From positions 1 to 64,000 of the forward strand of contig JAENZP010000007.1 of NCBI GenBank assembly GCA_016841205.1: a stretch of 64,000 nt of DNA, in the 5' to 3' direction. Positions 29,066-37,545 of the stretch are shown here, one piece after another (within the stretch, counting starts at the first letter, position 1; every line of letters begins with the position of its first letter). This stretch comes from Desulfoscipio geothermicus. GTDB taxonomy: Bacteria; Bacillota; Desulfotomaculia; Desulfotomaculales; Desulfallaceae. The position numbers and the translations under genes were made by a program. Below the pieces are notes generated by a model. The model was given only the letters and a program-made list of their open reading frames with translations. It did not search any database and was not told the DNA's origin.

Positions 29066-30289
29066 TTACTTCATCAAAGCCTTGTGGTAAGTTTTCTTAC
29101 CTTTACGTATCTTGACACTGTTTTGCAATTGTTCTACAGTAATTTTATCATCGATGGATTCAACTTTAGTATCATTAATAATTACACCACCCTGTTGCAC
29201 CAGACGTCTTGCTTCACTCTTAGAAGCCGATAAACCACACAACACCAGTAAATCGATAATACCGATCGCGCTATTGGTCAGCTGCTCGTTTTCAATTTCA
29301 GTGGTTGGCATGTTAGCATCATCCGTACCGGCTGCGAAAAGAGCGTGAGAAGTGTTCTTGGCCTTTTGGGCTTCTTCTTCACCATGCACCAGCTTAGTCA
29401 ATTCATAGGCCAGAATTTCCTTGGCTTCGTTTAGCTGACTGCCTTCCCATTGGTCCATGGCATCAATTTGTTCCAGCGGCAAGAAGGTTAGCATACGAAT
29501 GCACTTGAGAACATCGGCGTCACCAATATTACGCCAATACTGGAAGAATTCAAAAGGTGAGGTTTTGTTGGGGTCAAGCCAAACAGCACCCTTTGCAGTC
29601 TTACCCATCTTTTTACCTTCGGAGTTCAACAGTAGGGTAATGGTCATGGCGTAGGCATCTTTGCCTAACTTGCGCCGAATCAGCTCCGTACCACCCAACA
29701 TATTTGACCACTGGTCATCGCCGCCAAACTGCATATTGCATCCGTAATTTTTATATAGATAATAAAAATCGTAGGACTGCATAATCATATAATTTAATTC
29801 TAAGAAGGACAGTCCCTTTTCCATTCTCTGCTTATAACATTCTGCACGCAACATTTGATTTACAGAAAAATAGACTCCAACATCACGAAGTAATTCAATA
29901 TAATTCAGCTTTGAGAGCCAGTCTGCATTATTTACCATAATAGCCTTGTCTTCACCAAACTCGATGAAGCGTTCCATCTGCTTTTTAAAGCAATCAATAT
30001 TGTGCTGGATTGTTTCAAGCGTCATCATAGAACGCATGTCCGTCCGGCCGGATGGATCACCAATTAAACCTGTTCCGCCGCCAAGCAGAACAATCGGTTT
30101 GTTGCCTGCCATCTGCAAACGTTTCATCAGGCTTAGGGCCATAAAATGACCGACATGCAAGGAATCAGCAGTTGGATCAAAGCCAATATAAAAGGTTGCC
30201 TTACCATTATTAATAAGTTCTTTAATTTCTTCTTCGTCGGTAACCTGGGCAATCAAGCCACGAGCGACCAGTTCCTCATAAATTTGCAT
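29066..30289 (-). CDS. tyrS: Tyrosyl-tRNA synthetase
   Basis: This class I aminoacyl-tRNA synthetase attaches tyrosine to tRNA-Tyr. From the ATG at 30289 (AAAGGAG upstream) the product has 407 residues. The HIGH-type motif reads HVGH in ADSLHVGHF, the tRNA/Tyr loop SYDFYYLYKNY is present, and the KMSKS-type loop reads KKMGKT. The S4-like RNA-binding domain (about 340-405) is complete. It is controlled by a tyrosine T-box and ends in a strong hairpin. Confidence 0.97.
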   Translation of the reverse strand: MQIYEELVARGLIAQVTDEEEIKELINNGKATFYIGFDPTADSLHVGHFMALSLMKRLQMAGNKPIVLLGGGTGLIGDPSGRTDMRSMMTLETIQHNIDCFKKQMERFIEFGEDKAIMVNNADWLSKLNYIELLRDVGVYFSVNQMLRAECYKQRMEKGLSFLELNYMIMQSYDFYYLYKNYGCNMQFGGDDQWSNMLGGTELIRRKLGKDAYAMTITLLLNSEGKKMGKTAKGAVWLDPNKTSPFEFFQYWRNIGDADVLKCIRMLTFLPLEQIDAMDQWEGSQLNEAKEILAYELTKLVHGEEEAQKAKNTSHALFAAGTDDANMPTTEIENEQLTNSAIGIIDLLVLCGLSASKSEARRLVQQGGVIINDTKVESIDDKITVEQLQNSVKIRKGKKTYHKALMK

Positions 30290-30309
30290 TACCACAACTC
30301 CTTTGTCCC

Positions 30310-30590
30310 ATATTAATAATAAAACGCCCCCTGCTCCAATTGGAACAGAGGGCAATAATTGCGGTACCACCTCTGACTCGGGAATTCCTCACGAAAATTC
30401 CCCTCAACGAGTGCAAACACACTCACCCGCTGTACCGGGCGTACCCGTCAAACCCTACTAGCAATTCAGGCAGCGGCTCCAGGATGTATTCGAATCAGTG
30501 CATCTGCAGCCTCTCACCAACCGGATGCTCTCTGAATGATGTAACTGACCTACTTCTTCCCTTCATCGCTTTTGCTTAATTCAATTTTAT
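30310..30590 (-). promoter_or_regulatory. T-box leader of tyrS, tyrosine specifier
   Basis: Stem I contains GATGAAGGGAAGAAGTAGG and AGAGAG on the minus strand. The specifier loop reads GAATACA with TAC (Tyr) at 30486-30488. The T-box AGGTGGTACCGC is near 30361-30372. The terminator stem GCCCTCTGTTCC / GGAGCAGGGGGC with TTTTATT is at about 30313-30354. Uncharged tRNA-Tyr would permit read-through. Confidence 0.96.
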
Positions 30591-30592
30591 TA

Positions 30593-30621
30593 ATTTTAGT
30601 TGAGGAAGCAGCAAAAGTAAA
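30593..30621 (-). promoter_or_regulatory. Promoter of tyrS
   Basis: On the minus strand TTTACT (30616-30621) and TAAAAT (30593-30598) are separated by 17 bp, immediately upstream of T-box Stem I. It lies within the 3' part of a ybjQ remnant. Confidence 0.6.
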
Positions 30622-30750
30622 GTCACAAATGACACATGGGTGATATCTACGCCAATTACTGAATTTGCCCCCACCTTTTCCGCTTCTGTGATACAGTTAT
30701 TAGTATAACCCGATATTGTATATTTTTCTGCGCCGAGTTTGGGTTATTAG
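30620..30750 (-). pseudogene. Remnant of a YbjQ-family (DUF74) gene
   Basis: A minus-strand open stretch reads EAEKVGANSVIGVDI, closely matching [16 protein letters not shown] of the intact YbjQ-family gene at 31937-32254. Similarity also shows at DNA level (ATCTACGCCAA, TTTGCCCCCACC). It is preceded by stop codons and lacks the N-terminal part. The remaining 30751-30835 shows nothing recognisable. Confidence 0.65.
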
Positions 30751-30835
30751 TATGAGACGTCACCGGTTTAACATCCACCCCGTGCGTGGTTTTATTGAAT
30801 TACCGTCGGGGCGGCTCCAGGAAGCGTGAAAAAGT

Positions 30836-31744
30836 CTATCTCCCCGTCGGTTTTGATATCATACCACGATTGTATTTTATATTTGATTTTTTTCTAAAAT
30901 GATATAACTCGCTAAATGCAGCACCGCCTAAAATAAAAATCGCACCAAGAATTTGAACCGTACTCAGATGTTCGTTAAGAATGATTGCCGAGAATACCAG
31001 AGCGGATAAAGGATCAATATAACTACATATAGCCACTGACTGCGCTGGAAGCTCATGAATGGAAGAAAAATACAAATAACAGGCAATCCCCGTATTAACC
31101 ACCCCGAGAAATAAAATCGGTATAAAATCTGTTCGGGATATAGAAATTGTTCCTTTGTGCATCAGCAAGGTGTAAAAAGCAACTACAGCACAGGCAGTAA
31201 CAAGTTGAACGAAGGTAATTTCAAGTCCGGTAAGTTTTTCCATTTTTTTATTTGAAATTATCATTATCGCATAAAACAACGCAGAAATTATTCCACACAT
31301 AAGTCCCCAAGACATACCCTCAGTTACAAAATCCGAACCGTTTACTAACACCATGCCCAAAACAACCAAGCTAATACCGATCACTTTGCCGGCTGTCATT
31401 TTCTCGTGGAATATAAAAGGCGCAACTGCTATCACCATAACAGGTCCGCAATAATAGGCAAGAGTTGCAGTACTGACACCGGTTAGGCGATAAGCCTCGA
31501 ATAAAAATATCCAACTTAATCCCAGAGACATACCGGAACCCAGCAAATAAAACCATTGTTTTTTTATTTGCTGGTATGCTATTCTTTTCCGTCCAATGAT
31601 AAAAACGAGCCCCAAGAATACGCTTCCTATAATAGTTCTTGAAAGTACGATTTCAGCACTGCTGAGTAAAATATAACTGGCCACTATGCCATTTGAACCA
31701 AAAATAAGCAGGGATAATATATATTTTAAATATGATTTCGTCAT
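30836..31744 (-). CDS. EamA/DMT-superfamily membrane transporter
   Basis: The 302-residue product has about ten hydrophobic helices arranged as two repeated EamA units of five, the drug/metabolite transporter fold. Conserved pieces include the C-terminal unit QSVAICSYIDPLSALVFSAII. Members export amino acids, metabolites or drugs; the substrate here is not deducible. The gene is AT-richer than the biosynthetic operons nearby. Downstream lies the ybjQ remnant and the tyrS leader. Confidence 0.88.
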   Translation of the reverse strand: MTKSYLKYILSLLIFGSNGIVASYILLSSAEIVLSRTIIGSVFLGLVFIIGRKRIAYQQIKKQWFYLLGSGMSLGLSWIFLFEAYRLTGVSTATLAYYCGPVMVIAVAPFIFHEKMTAGKVIGISLVVLGMVLVNGSDFVTEGMSWGLMCGIISALFYAIMIISNKKMEKLTGLEITFVQLVTACAVVAFYTLLMHKGTISISRTDFIPILFLGVVNTGIACYLYFSSIHELPAQSVAICSYIDPLSALVFSAIILNEHLSTVQILGAIFILGGAAFSELYHFRKKSNIKYNRGMISKPTGR

Positions 31745-31880
31745 TTATTTAGTTGCATTCCTTTCGGGGTCTTGCTCCATCTAATATAAAATAGTCTAAC
31801 ACGCCCTACTGCCGTTATGTAGCCTAATAATACTTGATGAAATTACCTATAGGCAGTTTGCCGGATATAATGGCCAAAAC

Positions 31881-31914
31881 AAAAAGGACCATGAAGTTAA
31901 TTCACAGTCCTTTT
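31881..31914. terminator. Bidirectional terminator after the YbjQ-family gene
   Basis: AAAAGGAC-CA-TGAA pairs with TTCA-CA-GTCCTTTT, with T-rich ends on both strands. It lies downstream of the YbjQ-family gene. Confidence 0.75.
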
Positions 31915-31936
31915 ATGGTTTAATCAGGCCCAATGC

Positions 31937-32254
31937 TTATTCCACTTTTACTGCAGTCCCGGACGCTGTTACCATAAGCATGTTGCCTTGCCCCAACACT
32001 TCGTAATCAATATCTACGCCAACTACTGCATTTGCCCCCACCATTTCAGCCCTTTTTTCCAGTTCCCTTAACGCATCTTCACGGGCTTTTATTAATTCAC
32101 CCTCGTATGAACCAGATCTGCCACCAAATATATTAGTTAAACTTGCAGCAAAATCTTTTATAAAATTCACACCTGTAATTACTTCGCCAAAAATAATCCC
32201 TTTGTATTCAATTATTTTTTTGCCTTCAATATTAGGTGTTGTAGTAATAATCAT
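31937..32254 (-). CDS. YbjQ-family (DUF74, heavy-metal-binding-like) protein
   Basis: A 105-residue soluble protein of the YbjQ/UPF0145 family, a small alpha/beta fold that forms pentamers. The family motif is [14 protein letters not shown], and the N-terminus [16 protein letters not shown] is typical. The function is not established; older annotations as heavy-metal-binding rest on structure similarity only. A partial second copy lies at 30620-30750. Confidence 0.9.
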   Translation of the reverse strand: MIITTTPNIEGKKIIEYKGIIFGEVITGVNFIKDFAASLTNIFGGRSGSYEGELIKAREDALRELEKRAEMVGANAVVGVDIDYEVLGQGNMLMVTASGTAVKVE

Positions 32255-32414
32255 TTTTATCCTCCCTGTGGAATAATAACACGAACCACTTATATTTAAT
32301 AATATTTACTGAGCACTTCGATATCAGACACTGTTATCCTCTTTTTGTAACTATTTTTCCCAAGCATTCGCTAGATATCCATTATTACCAGCCAACGATG
32401 GTATTTAACCTGAA

Positions 32415-33887
32415 CTATTTCACGAATCGTTCCCAATTTTCCACTTCAAGGAATGCAGCACGTTGGAATGCACTCTTCAACTCGAAGGGTACTGTGCAGT
32501 CAAAGATCGTTTTACAAGCCAGTCCGTTGTCATGGTAATCCGTATATTCACGTTTTTGCGAGGGATCAAGCGGGTGGCAGCGTGTCGCCGGAATGGTGAT
32601 GATATCCTTGTCTGCTTCAAAGCGTGTTGTCATTGCCCATAACACATCATTCGTGTCAAATATATCTACATCTTCATCCACCAGGATAATATGCTTCAAT
32701 TCGCTGAATGCAGAAAAGGCCAGAAGTGCTGCCTGGCGTTGTTTTCCTTCATCAGATGGCACTGATTTTTTAAATTGCATGACAGCAACATATTTACCGC
32801 CACCGGAAGAATGTGCATAGACATTGAGCACCTTGCCAGGCATTGCGCGCTCTACCAATTGCATAATAGAAGCTTCTGTTGGGATGCCTGCCATGCTGAC
32901 ATGTTCTTCAGATGGTCCGATGACAGTTTGCATAATTGGATTGTCCTGGCGATGTGTCACAGCTTTTACTTTGATCACAGGAACAGCACTTTGTGCACCA
33001 CCTGTATACCCGGGAAATTCTGGCATTGCTTTTCCGGTATTTGTATTTTGGTCTTCAACGACCCGGTATTTTGGCAGCAGTTCTCCTTCAATGATCCATT
33101 CTGCGTTGGCGATTCCTTTTTGATCAACTGTTAAGGCTTGTACTAATTCTACAGGCTGTTCGCGGATAGCGCCTGCCACGCCAAGTTCATCATAGCCAAG
33201 CGGTGTTGTTGGTGGCTCGAAACAAGATCCTATTTCGATGGCCGGATCTACTCCTATACTGATGGTTACCGGCATTGGCCTGTCCATTGCTTCATATTTT
33301 TGATAAAATGCACCTAAATGACGTGCTCCGGGTACAATATACATAGATATCTCATCCTTAGATTGCAGGCACAGGCGGTGGATAGTCACGTCGCTTTCAC
33401 CTGTTTCCGGATCATTGCCATACACCATTCCTAATGTAATATATGGACCGGCATCCTCCGGTGTATTTGTTGGCGCCGGAACGAGTTTACGCACGTCAAA
33501 GCCCGGGTCTGTTGCCAGATGTACCACTTCCTGTGCCGGAGCCTGTTCTTTGGATACCGTCACCGGCATTATAGGGGTAGACACTGCATCATTCAGCAAC
33601 TTCCCAAGATTTTCCGGTTCCGTTTCAAGCATGGCAGCCACACGTTTACGACTCGCCAAAAGGCCAATCAATACACGTGTTCCAGCAAATCCCTTCACGT
33701 TGTTGAACATCATTGCCGGTCCTTCCTTGGTAGGACGTTTTACCGTACCGCCAGCTCCTACATAACGGTAAACTCCTGATAGCTCGGCTTCCGGATTTAC
33801 CTCTTCATTAGTCTCAATGTATTGTCCGTCCAGTTCTTTCAAACGAGCCAATACGGAACGCAAATCATAATTCTTTTTTTCTGCCAT
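32415..33887 (-). CDS. UbiD-family prenyl-FMN-dependent decarboxylase (gallate/LpdC-like)
   Basis: The 490-residue protein belongs to the UbiD family, non-oxidative (de)carboxylases of aromatic or unsaturated acids that need prenylated FMN. Length and sequence are closest to the phenolic-acid branch (LpdC/BsdC type): the IHRLCLQSKDEISMYIVPGARH segment around residue 165-190 and the acidic catalytic region EWIIEGE. Substrate could be gallate, protocatechuate, 4-hydroxybenzoate or a related acid. It is the last gene of ubiX-lpdD-ubiD, starting 5 bp after lpdD. Confidence 0.92.
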   Translation of the reverse strand: MAEKKNYDLRSVLARLKELDGQYIETNEEVNPEAELSGVYRYVGAGGTVKRPTKEGPAMMFNNVKGFAGTRVLIGLLASRKRVAAMLETEPENLGKLLNDAVSTPIMPVTVSKEQAPAQEVVHLATDPGFDVRKLVPAPTNTPEDAGPYITLGMVYGNDPETGESDVTIHRLCLQSKDEISMYIVPGARHLGAFYQKYEAMDRPMPVTISIGVDPAIEIGSCFEPPTTPLGYDELGVAGAIREQPVELVQALTVDQKGIANAEWIIEGELLPKYRVVEDQNTNTGKAMPEFPGYTGGAQSAVPVIKVKAVTHRQDNPIMQTVIGPSEEHVSMAGIPTEASIMQLVERAMPGKVLNVYAHSSGGGKYVAVMQFKKSVPSDEGKQRQAALLAFSAFSELKHIILVDEDVDIFDTNDVLWAMTTRFEADKDIITIPATRCHPLDPSQKREYTDYHDNGLACKTIFDCTVPFELKSAFQRAAFLEVENWERFVK

Positions 33888-33892
33888 GTTTC

Positions 33893-34333
33893 CTACCCCT
33901 CCAAATTCATATTGATCTTATTCTTACCCTTATTTAACCTGTTTTGCGTTTCCTGATTGAATTTGACTTTGCCTATCAGATTCTCTGAAAGTTCTTGTAT
34001 ATTTGCGCATAGTATGGCTATGTCATCCTTCTTTGCATTATCGATGTGGACCCCGGCTGAAACTGTGACAACGCACTGCCATGCGGAGCTAAGACGCAGT
34101 GCTGTTTGACGAGCTATTTCATCTTCTTTATGACCTGTAATGCATATAACGCTGGCGCTTGCCGAATCACTGCCGTCTCCGGTCAGGCTTTTTCTGGGAA
34201 CAGCAACCGCAACTGCACCGATGTGGGGCACATCTCCGCCAAAAATACATACGGAAACATCTTTACCGCAAATCAATGCATGGAGATGGACCTGATACTT
34301 TCCTTCCCCGGCTTTAAGAGAAAATTCATTCAG
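33893..34333 (-). CDS. LpdD-like accessory protein of the UbiD decarboxylase
   Basis: A small protein (146 residues) with GGDVPHIGAVAVA, TGHKEDEIARQTA and VTVSAGVHID, matching the small subunit D/chaperone family (LpdD, BsdD-like position) found with phenolic acid decarboxylases. Its proposed role is delivery or maturation of prenylated FMN. The conserved N-terminus NEFSLKAGEGKYQVHLHA is in frame upstream of the first TTG, and the only initiation codon matching the strong AAAGGAGG site is CTG at 34333, which is therefore chosen. A TTG at 34276 is the alternative but would truncate the fold. Confidence 0.75.
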   Translation of the reverse strand: MNEFSLKAGEGKYQVHLHALICGKDVSVCIFGGDVPHIGAVAVAVPRKSLTGDGSDSASASVICITGHKEDEIARQTALRLSSAWQCVVTVSAGVHIDNAKKDDIAILCANIQELSENLIGKVKFNQETQNRLNKGKNKINMNLEG

Positions 34334-34388
34334 GCTTGTTCCCTCCTTTATTATAAAAATCTTGTCATGCTTTCATTTGCGCCTATTT

Positions 34389-34970
34389 TTAACCAGATTC
34401 CCAGCTTTCTTTCAGACCATCCCAACGCTTTAATTCCGGCAGAATGATTCCCAGTTGATCCATTGTTCTATAGGCAATATGATTTATTATGTCACCGACA
34501 GTTTGGGGATGGTTATAAAAGGCTGGCATTGGCGGTAAAATGACGGTGCCCATATGAGACAACGCCAGCATATTTTCTAAATGAATGGTGTTCAGCGGTG
34601 TTTCTCTTGTTAATAAAATTAATTTTTTTCGTTCCTTCAGGATAACATCCGCTGCACGTGATATAAGGTTGTCCGCAAGACCCATGCGAATAGAGGCAAG
34701 TGTCTTCATACTGCAAGGTGCAATAATCATGGCATCTACCCGGAATGATCCACTGGAGATTCTTGCGCCAAGATCTGTTATTGCATAGGTGAAGTCTGCA
34801 AGCCGTTCTACTTCTTCTGCTGTATAATTTGTTTCCGATGCTAATGTTTTTTTTCCCCATTCTGACAATATGACATGTGTTTCCACTTCTTTAACATTTT
34901 TCAAGATTTCTAAAATACGGATGCCAAATATTGCTCCCGTTGTTCCCGTAATTCCAACAATTACTTTCAT
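34389..34970 (-). CDS. ubiX: Flavin prenyltransferase UbiX
   Basis: UbiX joins dimethylallyl phosphate to FMN to make the prenyl-FMN cofactor of UbiD enzymes. The 193-residue flavoprotein carries GITGTTGAIFG (5-15), SSGSFRVDAMIIAPCSMKTLA (FMN/prenyl site) and the conserved RETPLNTIH. It is the first gene of the decarboxylase cassette, separated from lpdD by 55 bp. Its neighbours establish it as the cofactor supplier. Confidence 0.95.
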   Translation of the reverse strand: MKVIVGITGTTGAIFGIRILEILKNVKEVETHVILSEWGKKTLASETNYTAEEVERLADFTYAITDLGARISSGSFRVDAMIIAPCSMKTLASIRMGLADNLISRAADVILKERKKLILLTRETPLNTIHLENMLALSHMGTVILPPMPAFYNHPQTVGDIINHIAYRTMDQLGIILPELKRWDGLKESWESG

Positions 34971-35352
34971 TGGCTCACCTCTTTCTTTTATTATACACAG
35001 GAGTTATGCTGTCGATATGAATTATAACTTTCTTTGTAAATATTCCTCATTATGTAGATATTACCTTGCTTCCTTAACAGTCTCAGTTATTACAAGATAA
35101 AATAAAGAGTACTACCGAATCAAATTTTATAGTACTCTCCAATAACGCTGTAAGGTTAAGCCCAGCTCAGCATGTCCCATGAAAATATTGCCTAACGATA
35201 GGCCAAGCTATATAATGCAAATGTAATGGTTTTAAGTTTGTTATCATTATATAAATGAGCTGCGTTTCTTGCTATAGACACCAAAGTTTGTATGAGCCAA
35301 GGAAAGCAGCTGCGGAAATTATTATGTCTGGAATTTTCCCAAAGGAGGACCC
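34971..35352. other. Intergenic region between ubiX and moeA
   Basis: No gene was found. An inverted repeat AGAGTACT / AGTACTCT (about 35106-35139) is followed on the minus strand by TTTATTTT and resembles a terminator or leader hairpin reading towards ubiX. No molybdenum-cofactor riboswitch core was recognised before moeA. AAAGGAGGA precedes the moeA start. Confidence 0.45.
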
Positions 35353-36567
35353 ATGAAAAACATGTCTCTCGGCCTGAAAGAGGCCTTGCGTTTGACTCTG
35401 GAGATAATCAAGCCGCTGGCTGCTGAAAATGTTTCCCTGGTGGACAGTATCGGCCGTATCGCGGCCTCAAATCTCAATGCCCTGGTGGATTCCCCGGCCA
35501 TCGATACCTCACGTAAAGACGGCTATGCAGTGATAAGCCAGGAGGTCGCCGAAGCCACTGCCGAAAACCCTGTCCGACTGCGACTTTTAGGTTCGATGGC
35601 CGCAGGCGGGGATAATGATTTTCAAGTCACACCGGGAACCACGGTGCGAATATTGACCGGGGCTCGTATCCCGGCCGGTGCCGACAGTGTGGTGTCTGAA
35701 GAATTTGTGCAGCAGCTGGACAGTGAGGTGCTGGTAGAAACCTTTACCGGGCCCGGAAGGAATATCCGGCCGCGCGGCAGCGACGTGGCCTTGCGGGAAC
35801 CTATTCTCAAGGCCAATCGGCGGATAACGCCTGCCGTAGCCGGCCTCCTGGCCGCGGCAGGATACAGTACAATCCCTGTCTTTAGAAATCCCGTGGTCGG
35901 GATTATTGGCACCGGTGACGAAATCGTCGAGCCGGGTAAGCCCTTGCCGGAGGGCGGGGTCTACGCCAGCAATATCATGACCTTGGCCGGCTTCTGCCAT
36001 AAATATAATATGCAGGCCCGGCTGACCATTGCCAAAGATGATTATACTGATCTTTACAACGCCCTAAAGCTAATGTCCAGCGAAACGGACGCCGTGCTCA
36101 CCAGCGGCGGGGCCTGGACGGGTGAACGTGACCTGATGGCGCAGGTTCTCGGGGAGCTTGGCTGGCAAGGGGTATTTCACCGGATTCGCATTGGACCCGG
36201 CAAGGCAGTCGGCTTTGGCCTGCTGGATAAAAAACCGGTCTTCATTCTGGCCGGCGGGCCGTCCTCTAATTTGATGGGCTACCTGCAGATTGCTTTGCCC
36301 GGCCTGCTCGCTCTTTCCGGTCATGCCAACCCGGGTTTGCCTTGGATTAAGGCAAGGCTGGCCCTTGATCTCAAGGGTGAGCCCGGCTGGACTGATTTTT
36401 TCTACGGTACGATTGAATATGCCGGTGACGGGCTGCCTGAGTTTTATCCAATGAAAAAACACGCCCCGGTGACCTCCATCGCTAAAGCCACAGCAGTGGC
36501 CTCATTAACTGAAAAACAGGATTGTCTTTTGGCGGGTGAGATAATTAATGTTCAATTTCTGAGGTAA
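35353..36567 (+). CDS. MoeA-like molybdopterin molybdotransferase (divergent)
   Basis: MoeA inserts molybdate into adenylated molybdopterin. The 404-residue protein has the domain order of MoeA: DTSRKDGYAV near residue 50, PGTTVRILTGARIPAGADSV near 95, a MoCF-fold domain with GIIGTGDEI near 184 and a C-terminal beta-barrel. Two usual motifs are altered: SGGVSVGD reads SGGAWTGERD, and GLPGNP reads AGGPSSN. This suggests a subfamily distinct from housekeeping MoeA, perhaps tungsten- or enzyme-specific. It is a single gene without other moa/moe genes nearby. Confidence 0.85.
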   Translation: MKNMSLGLKEALRLTLEIIKPLAAENVSLVDSIGRIAASNLNALVDSPAIDTSRKDGYAVISQEVAEATAENPVRLRLLGSMAAGGDNDFQVTPGTTVRILTGARIPAGADSVVSEEFVQQLDSEVLVETFTGPGRNIRPRGSDVALREPILKANRRITPAVAGLLAAAGYSTIPVFRNPVVGIIGTGDEIVEPGKPLPEGGVYASNIMTLAGFCHKYNMQARLTIAKDDYTDLYNALKLMSSETDAVLTSGGAWTGERDLMAQVLGELGWQGVFHRIRIGPGKAVGFGLLDKKPVFILAGGPSSNLMGYLQIALPGLLALSGHANPGLPWIKARLALDLKGEPGWTDFFYGTIEYAGDGLPEFYPMKKHAPVTSIAKATAVASLTEKQDCLLAGEIINVQFLR

Positions 36568-36626
36568 GCATCAAATCTCATCGCTCCCCTTTTATTTGTG
36601 AATGATTTAAGATATTGATTATTAAT

Positions 36627-36682
36627 ATTGTTAATAATTAATTGACACAACTATTATCCTAGTTTATAATTATTCTAACAAT
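36627..36682 (+). promoter_or_regulatory. marR promoter flanked by an inverted repeat
   Basis: TTGACA (36642-36647) and TATAAT (36665-36670) have ideal 17-bp spacing. ATTGTTAATAATTA (36627-36640) and TAATTATTCTAACAAT (36667-36682) form an inverted repeat bracketing the promoter. This fits an operator for the MarR protein encoded directly downstream, i.e. autorepression. Confidence 0.75.
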
Positions 36683-36702
36683 GTTAAAGGAGCCCTTACA
36701 CC

Positions 36703-37167
36703 TTGGTTAAAAAAGAAAAGTTAATTGAATTTGATACTTTGTTTCAGGAGTTGGTTAAAAATAGTACCTGCCAGCTCAAAGGGCTCTTAAATGGCCTGGT
36801 AACCGAAACCCAATTTTTTTTACTTAAACTTATGGCAATCCACGATCATTGTAAAGCAGCGGATATTGCGCATATATTAGACATTTCCCCGTCTGCTGCT
36901 ACTACGATCATTGATCGTCTTTACAAAAATGGCTGGATTGAAAGGGATCGCTCTGAGCAGGATCGGCGTATCGTCTGGCTTAACTTAACTGCTCAAGGGG
37001 AAAAATTGTTAGCCGATATTGAGACTAAAAGGCTCCAATTATTAGTGGAACAGTTTGATAATCTAACCGAAGAAGAAATAGAACAGACCTGTCAAGTATT
37101 CAAAAAAATATTCGCTGGAATTGAAAACCGTGAATCTAGAAAGGGGTGTACGCATGGGAGTTCTTGA
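36703..37167 (+). CDS. MarR-family transcriptional regulator
   Basis: The 154-residue protein is a winged-helix dimeric regulator: recognition region IAHILDISPSAATTIIDRLYKNGWIERDRSEQDRR (about 55-90) includes the conserved wing DRR. It begins with TTG, 10 nt after AAAGGAG. It overlaps the following TRASH-type gene by 14 bp, so both are translated from one mRNA. The MFP/ABC exporter genes lie downstream and may be its targets. The ligand is unknown. Confidence 0.93.
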   Translation: MVKKEKLIEFDTLFQELVKNSTCQLKGLLNGLVTETQFFLLKLMAIHDHCKAADIAHILDISPSAATTIIDRLYKNGWIERDRSEQDRRIVWLNLTAQGEKLLADIETKRLQLLVEQFDNLTEEEIEQTCQVFKKIFAGIENRESRKGCTHGSS

Positions 37168-37447
37168 AGGGATTGTTAATTTCTTATTAGCTTACTTAAT
37201 CGTAAATGGAATATTTAATTATTTAGCCTTTACGAGAGCAAGAAAAGCAGCTCAGCAGGCGCAGGCCGAAAAAGAGCAGGCAGCCATAAACCTGGAAGTT
37301 AAAGAAGAGATTGAGATGGTCCGTGATAACATTTGTGGGTGTACTTTACCAAAATCGGAAGCATATGTCTTATTTAAGAATGAAATAAAACATTACTTTT
37401 GTAGTTGGAATTGCAGAGAAAAATATATTGCCGACAATCAAATGTAA
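37154..37447 (+). CDS. Membrane-anchored TRASH-type cysteine protein, copy 1
   Basis: A 97-residue protein with one N-terminal membrane helix (about 5-26), a charged linker, and C61-x-C63-x19-C83-x3-C87. The last three cysteines match the TRASH metal-binding consensus C-x19-22-C-x3-C, with FCSWNCREKY resembling TRASH/YHS domains. The ATG at 37154 is preceded by AAGGGGTG and lies inside the end of marR. A paralogue of identical length and cysteine spacing is at 41980. Metal sensing, storage or delivery is likely by analogy; no function is known. Confidence 0.75.
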   Translation: MGVLEGIVNFLLAYLIVNGIFNYLAFTRARKAAQQAQAEKEQAAINLEVKEEIEMVRDNICGCTLPKSEAYVLFKNEIKHYFCSWNCREKYIADNQM

Positions 37448-37474
37448 GACCCCAAATGCCATTGCACATTATAT

Positions 37475-37516
37475 AAAACCCCGCCGTTCTTAGCATAAAA
37501 TACCGGCGTGGGTTTT
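37475..37516. terminator. Bidirectional terminator between the TRASH-type gene and the GNAT gene
   Basis: AAAACCCCGCCG pairs with CGGCGTGGGTTTT around an approximately 17-nt loop. The T-rich 3' arm allows termination in both directions for these convergent genes. Confidence 0.7.
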
Positions 37517-37545
37517 AGCTCATTTTCATGATAATTATATACGGA

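Noticed and set aside
35140-35352. Molybdenum-cofactor riboswitch before moeA
   Set aside because: No conserved core of that riboswitch could be matched; only an isolated inverted repeat is present upstream.
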